64,000 nt of DNA, from the NCBI RefSeq assembly GCF_011764545.1, contig NZ_AP022870.1, forward strand, positions 2,340,001-2,404,000. The letters run 5' to 3'. Below, in pieces: positions 58,002 through 64,000 of the stretch (the first letter of the stretch is position 1; each line of letters opens with the position of its first letter). The notes under the pieces were generated by a model that saw only the letters and a program-made list of their open reading frames with translations, made no database searches and had not been told where the DNA came from. Both the position numbers and the translations under genes were made by a program. The stretch comes from Phytohabitans flavus. Its GTDB lineage: Bacteria; Actinomycetota; Actinomycetes; Mycobacteriales; Micromonosporaceae.

Positions 58002-58253
58002 CAGAGTTTCCGTCGGGAGTGCGCAGGCTCGGCGCCGGAACCATTCCGGGGAAAGCTATAGCCGCTACGGCAGCAACAGATTTCCCCAAACCCGACTGGT
58101 CCTCAAGGACCCGACCCAATCCGGTGCTCCGCGCAGCCCGCAGAACGCCCAAGTCATCGCCTTGATCAAACTACGCTGAATGGCAGCGGTCCGGACCACC
58201 GCGGACGTCGCGGTAGCCCGGATCTTTATCTTGGGTTGGCTCCAGGAAGAGAT

Positions 58254-58622
58254 CTAGCGGCGGCCGCGGCCGCGGCTGAGGGTGGCGGCGACGCGGTCGA
58301 CGGCGGAGCTGTAGTCGGGGACCTGCGCCATCGCGGCGGCCAGCCGCAGGTGGGGTAGGGCCTCGGTGGGTCGGTTGAGGCGCTCCAGGGTGCGGCCGAG
58401 CAGGTGGTGGCTGTAGTGGTCGGTGGGGTCGCGCTCGACGAGCACGCGGAGTTCCGCCTGGGCGCGGTTGAGCTGGGCCGACGCGTAGTAGGCCAGCGCC
58501 AGCCGCAGGCGGGCCTCGGCGTTGCCTGGCTCGGCGGTCACGATGGGCGCCAGGAGGCGCGCGGCGTCGCCCGGGTGGCCCATCTCCATGAAGAGGAGGG
58601 CCTGCCGGTACTGCTCGAGCAT
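58254..58622 (-). CDS. Small TPR-repeat protein
   Basis: A 122-residue protein made of tetratricopeptide-like helices (YRQALLFMEMGHPGDAARLLAPIVTAEPGNAEARLRLALAYYASAQLNRAQAELRVLVERDPTDHYSHHLLGRTLERL). It ends in an Arg-rich tail. ATG 58622 or GTG 58628 could start it; neither has a clear ribosome site, so it may be leaderless. It is divergent from the PPOX gene. A protein-binding adaptor role is typical. Confidence 0.85.
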   Translation of the reverse strand: MLEQYRQALLFMEMGHPGDAARLLAPIVTAEPGNAEARLRLALAYYASAQLNRAQAELRVLVERDPTDHYSHHLLGRTLERLNRPTEALPHLRLAAAMAQVPDYSSAVDRVAATLSRGRGRR

Positions 58623-58686
58623 GCTCACGAGGTGGGGTAACGCTCTGCCTTCCGCCGGATATTCCGCGCCGGTAGCCTGGCGGGCG

Positions 58687-59070
58687 ATGAGCGCGCTCGA
58701 TCGTCTCGCGGACGAGACCTATGTGTTGCTGACGACGTTCCGCAAGGACGGGCGGGCGGTGGCCACGCCGGTCTGGGCCGTGCGCGACGGGGACGCGCTG
58801 GCGGTCTGGAGCGTCGCCGACGCGGGCAAGGTCAAGCGCATCCGGCGCAGTGGCGAGGTCACCGTCGCCGCCTGCGACATCCGCGGCAATCCGCGCGGCG
58901 AGGCGGTGGCCGGGCATGCCACGCTGACGGGCGCGGCCGAGTTCAACGACCGGATCCGGCGGCTCATGGCCCGCAAGTACGGCATCCTCGGCCGGATCAC
59001 CATGTTCGGTAGCCGCGTCCGCCGCGGCCGGGACGGCTCGGTGGGCATCCGGATCACGTTCCCGGCCTGA
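58687..59070 (+). CDS. PPOX-class (pyridoxamine-5-phosphate oxidase-like) F420- or flavin-dependent protein
   Basis: A 127-residue split-beta-barrel protein. Motifs are LADETYVLLTTFRKDGRAVATPVWAVRDGDALAVWSVADAGKVKRIRRSGEVTVAACDIRGNPRG, typical of the F420-dependent branch in actinomycetes. ATG 58687 gives the family start (MSALDRLADE). A single gene; the reaction is unknown. Confidence 0.9.
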   Translation: MSALDRLADETYVLLTTFRKDGRAVATPVWAVRDGDALAVWSVADAGKVKRIRRSGEVTVAACDIRGNPRGEAVAGHATLTGAAEFNDRIRRLMARKYGILGRITMFGSRVRRGRDGSVGIRITFPA

Positions 59071-59142
59071 GTACGCGCACTCTGCGCCAGACCAACACAC
59101 GCTGGCACGATGCGTCCGGGTCGTGCGCCACCCGGTAGATCT

Positions 59143-59158
59143 ATCAAACCGGCTTGAT
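59143..59158. promoter_or_regulatory. ArsR-type operator
   Basis: ATCAAACCGGCTTGAT, an inverted repeat of ATCAA/TTGAT as used by ArsR/SmtB repressors. It lies 15 bases before the ArsR-fusion start, so autoregulation is likely. Confidence 0.7.
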
Positions 59159-59173
59159 GTATCGTCCGGGGTC

Positions 59174-59920
59174 ATGGGCGAGCTTGACGCTGCCCCGCCG
59201 GCCTTCCTGGGCCTCGCGGGGCATCCGGTGCGGTGGCGGTTGCTGACCGCGCTGGCCCGTAGCGACCGCCAGGTGCACGAGCTGACCGCGCTGGTGGGCG
59301 AGCCGCAAAACCTCGTCTCGTACCACCTGGGGCGGCTGCGCGCGGCGGGCCTCGTCTTCGTGCGGCGCAGCGCGGCCGACGGCCGGGTGGGGTTCTACGC
59401 GCTCGACCTCGCCCGCTGCGGCGACCTGCTCGCCGCGGCGGGCGCCGCGTTGCATCCGGCGCTCGCGCTGGTGCCGCCGCCGCTGGCCGGTTTCGCGCCG
59501 CCGGGCGCGGTTCTGTTCCTGTGTACCGGTAACAGCGCCCGCTCGCAGATGGCCGAGGTGCTGCTCCAGCGGGCCCGGCCCGAGCTGACCGTGGCCAGCG
59601 CCGGCAGCCACCCCAAGCCGTTGCACCCCGACGCGGTACGCGTGATGGCCGAACGGGGGATCGACATGTCGGAGCGGCGGAGCAAGCACCTGGGGGAGTT
59701 CACCGGAGACCGGTTCGGGCATGTGGTGACGCTTTGCGACCGGGTACGCCTTGTCGCGCCCGACTTCCCCGGCGAGCCGGAGCGGGTCCATTGGAGCATC
59801 CCGGATCCGGCCCGGGCGGGTGACGGGCTGGCCGCGTTCGTCCGTACCGCCGACGAGCTGAGCACCCGCATCCACTACCTGCTGCACCGCATCATGCCGA
59901 CATCCACAGTGGAGGATTAG
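59174..59920 (+). CDS. ArsR-family regulator fused to a low-molecular-weight phosphatase/arsenate-reductase domain
   Basis: A 248-residue fusion. Residues about 10-95 are an ArsR-type winged helix (FLGLAGHPVRWRLLTALARSDRQVHELTALVGEPQNLVSYHLGRLRAAGL). Residues about 115-240 are an LMW-phosphatase/ArsC domain with the active loop FLCTGNSARSQMAEVLL (catalytic Cys, Arg) and the late Asp in IPDPAR. ATG 59174 lies just after the operator; GTG 59123 would start upstream of it. The VOC and chromate-transporter genes follow without gaps, so it likely controls a metal/oxyanion stress operon. Confidence 0.92.
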   Translation: MGELDAAPPAFLGLAGHPVRWRLLTALARSDRQVHELTALVGEPQNLVSYHLGRLRAAGLVFVRRSAADGRVGFYALDLARCGDLLAAAGAALHPALALVPPPLAGFAPPGAVLFLCTGNSARSQMAEVLLQRARPELTVASAGSHPKPLHPDAVRVMAERGIDMSERRSKHLGEFTGDRFGHVVTLCDRVRLVAPDFPGEPERVHWSIPDPARAGDGLAAFVRTADELSTRIHYLLHRIMPTSTVED

Positions 59921-60304
59921 ATGTCCGCTCCCGCCGACGACGACGTCTACGTCCGGTATCTGGTCGACGACGTGCCCGCCGCGATCGACTTCTACACGAC
60001 GCACCTGGGCTTCGCGGTGCGGGCCAGCTTCCCGCCGTTCGCCGATGTGGCGCGCGGCCGCCTGCGGCTGCTGCTGTCCGGGCCGGACAGCTCGGCGGGG
60101 CGTACGCTGCCGGACGGCCGCCGCCCGGAGCCCGGCGGGTGGAACCGCATCCACCTGCGCGTGGCCGACATCGCCGCCGAGGTGGCCCGGCTCCGCGCGG
60201 CCGGCCTGACCTTCCGCAGCGACATCGTCAGCGGGCCGGGCGGGCAGCAGATCGTGCTGGACGACCCGTCCGGCAACCCGGTCGAGCTCTTCCAGCCGGC
60301 ATGA
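59921..60304 (+). CDS. VOC-superfamily (glyoxalase-like) protein
   Basis: A 127-residue protein with two beta-alpha-beta-beta-beta units (VRYLVDDVPAAIDFYTTHLGFAVRASF; IHLRVADIAAEVARLRAAGLTFRSDIVSGPGGQQIVLDDPSGNPVELFQ). The C-terminal Glu of VELF is a usual metal ligand. ATG 59921 directly follows the upstream TAG. Cysteines of ArsI-type C-As lyases are absent. Role in the operon unknown. Confidence 0.9.
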   Translation: MSAPADDDVYVRYLVDDVPAAIDFYTTHLGFAVRASFPPFADVARGRLRLLLSGPDSSAGRTLPDGRRPEPGGWNRIHLRVADIAAEVARLRAAGLTFRSDIVSGPGGQQIVLDDPSGNPVELFQPA

Positions 60305-61506
60305 GCGAGCAGGTGAGCGACGCCGAAGGCGCGGTGCGCGAGGCGCGGCCGCACGTCGCCGGGCTGGGCACGGTCCTGAAGGAGTGGGGGCGGATCGGCT
60401 GCATCGGGTTCGGCGGGCCGCCGACCCACATCGCGCTGCTGCGCGAGCTGTGCGTGGGGCGGCGCAAGTGGTTGGACGACAAGGCCTTCGAGGACGCGGT
60501 GGCCGCCTGCAACCTGCTGCCCGGCCCGGCCTCCACCCAGCTCGCCATCTTCTGCGCGTGGCACGTGCGGGGGCGGCTGGGCGCGGTGGTGGGCGGTATC
60601 GCGTTCATAGCACCGGGTCTGGTGGCGATCCTGGCGCTCTCCGCGCTGTTTCTGGCCGGTGCGCCACCGCTGTGGGTGGAGGGCGCGGGAGCCGGCGCGG
60701 GCGCGGCGGTCGCGGCGGTGGCCCTACACGCCGGAATCGGCCTCATCGCACCGAGCTGGCGGCGCACAACCCAGCGCGCCCGCCGCGTGCGCTGGCTGAT
60801 CTACGCGGCCGTGGGCGTGGCCGGCGCGGCGCTGGTCGGCCCGTGGCTGGTCCTGCTCCTGCTCGCCTGCGGCGTCGTCGAGGTGGCCGCGCAGCGGGTC
60901 CGCCAGCGCACCGGCAACACCGCCTCGGTCCATCTGACCCCGGTGCTCGCGGCCGCGGCGATCGGCGGTGGCGTGCTGCTGCCGCTGGCGTGGGTGGCGC
61001 TCAAGGTCGGCGCCCTCTCGTACGGCGGCGGCTTCGTCATCATCCCGCTGATGCAGGCGGACGCGGTGGACAGGTACGGGTGGATGACCGACGCCCAGTT
61101 CCTCAACGCGGTCGCGCTCGGGCAGATCACGCCCGGCCCGGTGGTGCACACCGTCGCCGCGGTCGGCTTCGCGGCGGCAGGTGTGGGTGGCGGACTGCTG
61201 GCCGCGGCGGTCGCGTTCAGCCCGTCGTTCGCGTTCATCCTGCTCGGCGCCCACCGCTTCGACCGGCTACGCGGCAACCCCACGGTCCGCGCCTTCCTGG
61301 ACGGCGCCGGCCCGGCCGCGATCGGCTCCATCCTCGGCTCGGTCATCCCGCTCGCCGCCGCGCTCACCGAGTGGTGGCAGTACGCGGTAACCGCCGGCGC
61401 CGCCCTCCTGCTACTGGCCGCCCGCCGCGGCGTGGTAACCACCCTGCTCGCCGCCGCGGCCGTGGGCGTCGTGGTCGCCCTAGCCGGCGGCCCTTTGGCC
61501 ACCTAG
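60301..61506 (+). CDS. chrA: Chromate transporter, ChrA family
   Basis: A 401-residue inner-membrane protein of the two-domain CHR type. The N-terminal CHR motif is GCIGFGGPPTHIALLRE with NLLPGPASTQLAI; the C-terminal half repeats it as GALSYGGGFVIIPLMQ and ALGQITPGPVVHTVAAVGF. About ten to twelve membrane segments are visible. ATG 60301 overlaps the VOC stop (ATGA). Typical ChrA exports chromate by proton antiport. Confidence 0.93.
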   Translation: MSEQVSDAEGAVREARPHVAGLGTVLKEWGRIGCIGFGGPPTHIALLRELCVGRRKWLDDKAFEDAVAACNLLPGPASTQLAIFCAWHVRGRLGAVVGGIAFIAPGLVAILALSALFLAGAPPLWVEGAGAGAGAAVAAVALHAGIGLIAPSWRRTTQRARRVRWLIYAAVGVAGAALVGPWLVLLLLACGVVEVAAQRVRQRTGNTASVHLTPVLAAAAIGGGVLLPLAWVALKVGALSYGGGFVIIPLMQADAVDRYGWMTDAQFLNAVALGQITPGPVVHTVAAVGFAAAGVGGGLLAAAVAFSPSFAFILLGAHRFDRLRGNPTVRAFLDGAGPAAIGSILGSVIPLAAALTEWWQYAVTAGAALLLLAARRGVVTTLLAAAAVGVVVALAGGPLAT

Positions 61507-62158
61507 ACACCGCTGGAGTCGGAGTCACTGGGTCCGTCCACAATGGTGGCCGCGGACTCAGTGCCTGGTGAAGATTTGAGCTACCGCGACGTCCGTCGTG
61601 GTCCGGACCGCTGCTCCCGCGGCCTCACCCTCCGCGCTTCACAACCAAACAGCCCGCCCGGCTCCGCCGGCGGCGAGGGTCTGACGATCGTTCGCCCGGA
61701 ATCCGCGGCGTTGTCGGCGTGTCGTGCGGATATCGGGCGAACGATCACGGGGGAGATCACCGCCGACCCGACCGAGCCAGAGAGCTCCCACCGATCAAGG
61801 CCACACCCCTTCGACAGTGCCGGCCATCCACCACCATCGCCTTGATCGCGCGATGGGATCGGAGCGCGTAGTGATCGTGGTACGCAACTGCCCTTAGAGG
61901 GGCCGGTACGTACCATAATCTGCCGGATAGCGTCCGGTCGCGGCGCCAGGTCAAGGGACGGGGTTCGCGATCGCCAGCCTTCGTGGGCGCACCGCCGGCC
62001 GCGCTGGCAGGGGTTCGGTTGTGAATCGCGGAGGGTGAGGCCGCGGGAGCAGCGGTCCGGACCACCGCGGACGTCGCGGTAGCTCACATCTTTATTTGGG
62101 CAATGAATCTTCACCGAGCATTGTGGACGGACCCAGTGACTCCGACTTCGGACGATCG
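61507..62158. repeat. Intergenic region with inverted pair of repeat A (61578-61646 direct, 62017-62085 inverted) and two hairpins
   Basis: 652 bases, no gene. Repeat A copies 6 and 7 face each other. Between them are the hairpin 61686-61746, arms GATCAAGGC (about 61794) and GCCTTGATC (about 61841), and the hairpin 61873-61920. The facing copies with inner hairpins look like a composite mobile repeat or a two-way terminator region. Confidence 0.72.
61686..61746. repeat. 21-bp inverted repeat with two mismatches
   Basis: Left arm 61686-61706 begins GATCGTTCGCCCG; right arm 61726-61746 ends CGGGCGAACGATC. Nineteen of 21 positions pair. A left-arm relative without its partner lies at 56046. Confidence 0.82.
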
Positions 62159-62956
62159 CTAGATCGCGTCGACCTTTATGGCCTTTGTGGCGAAGTAGCC
62201 GGACAGCCACCCCGCGGTCGCGTCCGAGTGGTGGGGGGACTCGGCGAAGGCGGTGATGGCGAAGCCGGCCGCGGTCTGGCCGCCGATCTGGTCGGTCAGG
62301 GTGTGGCTGTACTCGATCGGCGCCTCGGCGCCCCAGTTGCGCTCGCGCTCGCCGGGCTCGAGGTGGGTGAGGTCGCTGTACGGGAGGCGGTGCCGCACCA
62401 CAAGCTCGCCGCGGGTGTCCAGTACGTGCGCGTCGAAGAGGTAGATGTCCGGGTTGACGAAGCCGGACAGCAGCGTGCCGCCCGTCCGCAGCACGCGGTG
62501 GCTCTCCCGCCAGACCGGCGCCAGCTCGGGGATGAAGAGGTTGGAGACCGGGTGGACGACCAGGTCGAACGAGGCGTCCGCGAAGGCGCTGAGGTCGCGG
62601 GCGTCGCCGAGCACGGTGCGGAGGTCGAGCCCGTCCCGCGCGGCGACCATCTCGTCCTGCGCGAGCTGGCCGGGCGAGTTGTCGAACACTGTCACGCGCG
62701 CGCCGGCCGCGGCCAGCACCGGGCCCTGCTGCCCGCCGCCCGAGGCGAGGCAGAGCACGTCGCGGCCGGCGAGGTCCGAGGGGAACCAAGTCGGGTCGAC
62801 CGGCTGGTATCCAATGAGGACGATCGACCACTCGCCGGCCCGTGCCTTCGCGATCACCTCGGGCGTTACCGGCCGCGACCACTCGTTGCCCTTTTCCACC
62901 TCGCGATCCCACGCGCGGCGGTTGTGGGCGACAGGGTCCGTGGAGATCTCACTCAT
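62159..62956 (-). CDS. Class I SAM-dependent methyltransferase
   Basis: A 265-residue methyltransferase. The SAM-binding motif is VLCLASGGGQQGPVLAAAGARVTVFDNSPGQL, followed by LDLRTVLGDARDLSAFADASFDLVVHPVSNLFI. The N-terminus NRRAWDREVEKGNEWSRPV is common in small-molecule methyltransferases. ATG 62956. It is 10 bases upstream of nothing else in its operon except possibly the SRPBCC gene, whose stop is at 62967. Substrate unknown. Confidence 0.92.
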   Translation of the reverse strand: MSEISTDPVAHNRRAWDREVEKGNEWSRPVTPEVIAKARAGEWSIVLIGYQPVDPTWFPSDLAGRDVLCLASGGGQQGPVLAAAGARVTVFDNSPGQLAQDEMVAARDGLDLRTVLGDARDLSAFADASFDLVVHPVSNLFIPELAPVWRESHRVLRTGGTLLSGFVNPDIYLFDAHVLDTRGELVVRHRLPYSDLTHLEPGERERNWGAEAPIEYSHTLTDQIGGQTAAGFAITAFAESPHHSDATAGWLSGYFATKAIKVDAI

Positions 62957-62966
62957 GCGCGGGATG

Positions 62967-63485
62967 CTAGCCGCGCGACCGCGACCGCTCCTCCGGATTT
63001 TGGGTGCGGGCGGCGTACTTGCGCTCGATGTCCCGGGCGAAGCCGTACGTCTCGCCGACGACGTGCCGGCGCACGAACCAGCCGGTCGCGATCGTCAGCG
63101 ACAGCAGGCGCAGGACGGGGGAGAGGTTGAACTCCACGACGCAGCGCAGCTCCGACTCGTTGGCGCCGCGCGGGGCGGCGGTCATCGTCCACCGCACCTC
63201 GGCCGGGATCGGGATGAGGTGGAAGAGGTAGCCGCGGCTGCGGGGAGAGAGCAGCTCGAAGCCCCGAGCCCCGGCGGCGACCTCGCGGTAGTGCTGGATG
63301 ATCAGGGTGCCGCCGATCGACTCCACGTTGATCGTGCCGCGCACCCCGTTCGAGCTGGTCACGCTGGCGGCGCGGTGGGCCGGCGACGCTGCCTGGTAGT
63401 CCTCGTCGCTCAGGGAGAAGATCCACTCCTCCAGGTTTACGGACTCGATGGGCACCTGTAGCGGGACGGCGTGGCTGACCTTCAT
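62967..63485 (-). CDS. SRPBCC/START-like ligand-binding protein
   Basis: A 172-residue protein (KVSHAVPLQVPIESVNLEEWIFSLSDEDYQAASPAHRAASVTSSNGVRGTINVESIGGTLIIQHYREVAAG... RWTMTAAP) with the long amphipathic C-terminal helix of polyketide-cyclase/START-like folds. ATG 63485 has AAGGAG nine bases upstream. It is divergent from the TetR gene and the two operators lie between them, so TetR probably represses it. The methyltransferase downstream is likely cotranscribed. Confidence 0.8.
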   Translation of the reverse strand: MKVSHAVPLQVPIESVNLEEWIFSLSDEDYQAASPAHRAASVTSSNGVRGTINVESIGGTLIIQHYREVAAGARGFELLSPRSRGYLFHLIPIPAEVRWTMTAAPRGANESELRCVVEFNLSPVLRLLSLTIATGWFVRRHVVGETYGFARDIERKYAARTQNPEERSRSRG

Positions 63486-63527
63486 GGCGAACGCTCCTTC
63501 GACCGGGACGACTGACATCCGAGACGG

Positions 63528-63575
63528 CTAACATCTGTTAGGTGAACGGTAGCATGAACGCCTAACGAGTGTTAG
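63528..63575. promoter_or_regulatory. Two TetR-type operators (63528-63541 and 63562-63575)
   Basis: CTAACATCTGTTAG and CTAACGAGTGTTAG, both CTAAC-N4-GTTAG palindromes, 34 bases apart start to start. They lie between the divergent SRPBCC and TetR genes. Confidence 0.8.
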
Positions 63576-63603
63576 TCCTAGAGTCGCGAGCGAGGGAACT
63601 CAC

Positions 63604-64000
63604 ATGAAACCGAGCGCCAGGCAGCTCAACAGGCGGGGCGAGGGCGGCCGCCTCCGCGAGGAGATCCTCCAGGCGGCGGCCCGGCTGCTCGTCTCGTCGC
63701 CGGCCGACACCGTGACGCTGCGGGCGATCGCCCGCGAGGCGGGGATCGCGGCGCCCTCGATCTACCCGCACTTCGCCGACCGCGACGCGATCCTCGACGC
63801 GCTGGTCGAGCGCAACTTCGAGCGCCTGGGCGACGCATGCCGCGCGGCCTCGGCCGCCGCTCCGCCGGGCATCGAGCGGCTACGCGCGGTGTCCGCCGCC
63901 TACGTGCGCTTCGCCGAGGAGCACCCCGGCGACTACCGGATCCTCTTCGAACGGGTGGCCGGCAACCGGGTGGAGCCGCCGCACGAGTACGCGGCCGGAA
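63604..64000 (+). CDS. TetR-family transcriptional regulator, cut by the window end
   Basis: Starts at ATG 63604 and stays open to the window edge. The helix-turn-helix is REEILQAAARLLVSSPADTVTLRAIAREAGIAAPSIYPHFADRDAILDALVE, a textbook TetR N-terminus, followed by the ligand-domain opening (RLRAVSAAYVRFAEEHPGDYRILFERV). It probably binds the two CTAAC-N4-GTTAG sites just upstream. Confidence 0.93.
   Translation, partial: MKPSARQLNRRGEGGRLREEILQAAARLLVSSPADTVTLRAIAREAGIAAPSIYPHFADRDAILDALVERNFERLGDACRAASAAAPPGIERLRAVSAAYVRFAEEHPGDYRILFERVAGNRVEPPHEYAAG

Larger units (their letters stand above)
57425..58253. other. Gene-free stretch with AT-rich segment, two long hairpins and truncated repeat A copy 5 (58182-58218)
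   Basis: 829 bases with no supportable gene. 57430-57530 is unusually AT-rich for this genome (ATATTCGAATTGCAATC). Hairpins lie at 57827-57874 and 57954-58001. A shortened, inverted repeat A copy lies next to GCCTTGATC at 58159-58167. A short open stretch near 57650-57730 looks protein-like but has no start or length. It may be the scar of a mobile element. Confidence 0.6.

Noticed and set aside
3826..62085. CRISPR array
   Set aside because: Repeat A copies are kilobases apart, in both orientations, without regular spacers or cas genes.

Overview
The window is very GC-rich, has no introns, and its coding regions are packed with ATGA/GTGA stop-start overlaps. Gene families (SARP and PucR regulators, an F420/PPOX-type protein, a mycobacterial-type adenosine kinase, a DUF222-HNH protein) point to a filamentous actinomycete, most likely Micromonosporaceae. 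That placement is inference. I saw no rRNA, tRNA, CRISPR array or intact insertion sequence.

Region 1 (1-35.6 kb) is a catabolic island built from several operons. It holds two duplicated solute-binding lipoproteins (one followed by a complete spermidine/putrescine-type ABC importer), a class III CoA-transferase, and a one-carbon/methyl-recycling set: FolD, adenosine kinase, a homocysteine methyltransferase-MTHFR fusion and a MetE-like methyltransferase. It also carries hydrolases (amidohydrolase, cyclase-family, DUF6282, two MBL-fold), dehydrogenases (SDR, two 3-hydroxyisobutyrate-dehydrogenase-like), three carboxymuconolactone-decarboxylase proteins, a ThDP enzyme, an HpcH/HpaI aldolase, cupins and a Baeyer-Villiger monooxygenase. 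Two GntR/FCD repressors sit inside it. Two operator families can be read by eye: a TGTC-N-GACA element at three promoters, and TTGTATGA-N6-TACAA at four. They divide the island into two candidate regulons. A methylated, probably cyclic or aromatic, substrate is inferred, not shown. A large SARP-family regulator lies between the monooxygenase and the last catabolic operon.

Region 2 (35.7-54.7 kb) is the most unusual part. A tightly overlapping minus-strand operon encodes five very large proteins: DUF6603, two of unknown family (768 and 1595 aa), one with a collagen-like tract, and one with a peptidoglycan-binding-like domain and a possible L,D-transpeptidase-like end. A divergent plus-strand gene is a paralogue of the last one with a different, lysozyme-like C-terminus. 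None has a visible signal peptide. No phage, secretion or biosynthetic hallmark genes lie beside them.

Region 3 (54.7-64 kb) is ordinary accessory genome: a cytochrome P450, a DUF222-HNH protein, a TPR protein, a PPOX protein, an ArsR-phosphatase fusion with VOC and ChrA, a methyltransferase, an SRPBCC protein, and a TetR regulator cut by the window end with two clear operators. Intergenic gaps here and elsewhere hold a dispersed repeat family (seven copies) and several strong hairpins.

Twelve genes or gene parts need a single inserted base, in every case in or beside a G/C run, to restore a family-like reading frame. This looks like homopolymer sequencing error more than gene decay, so those coding sequences are described as reconstructed.
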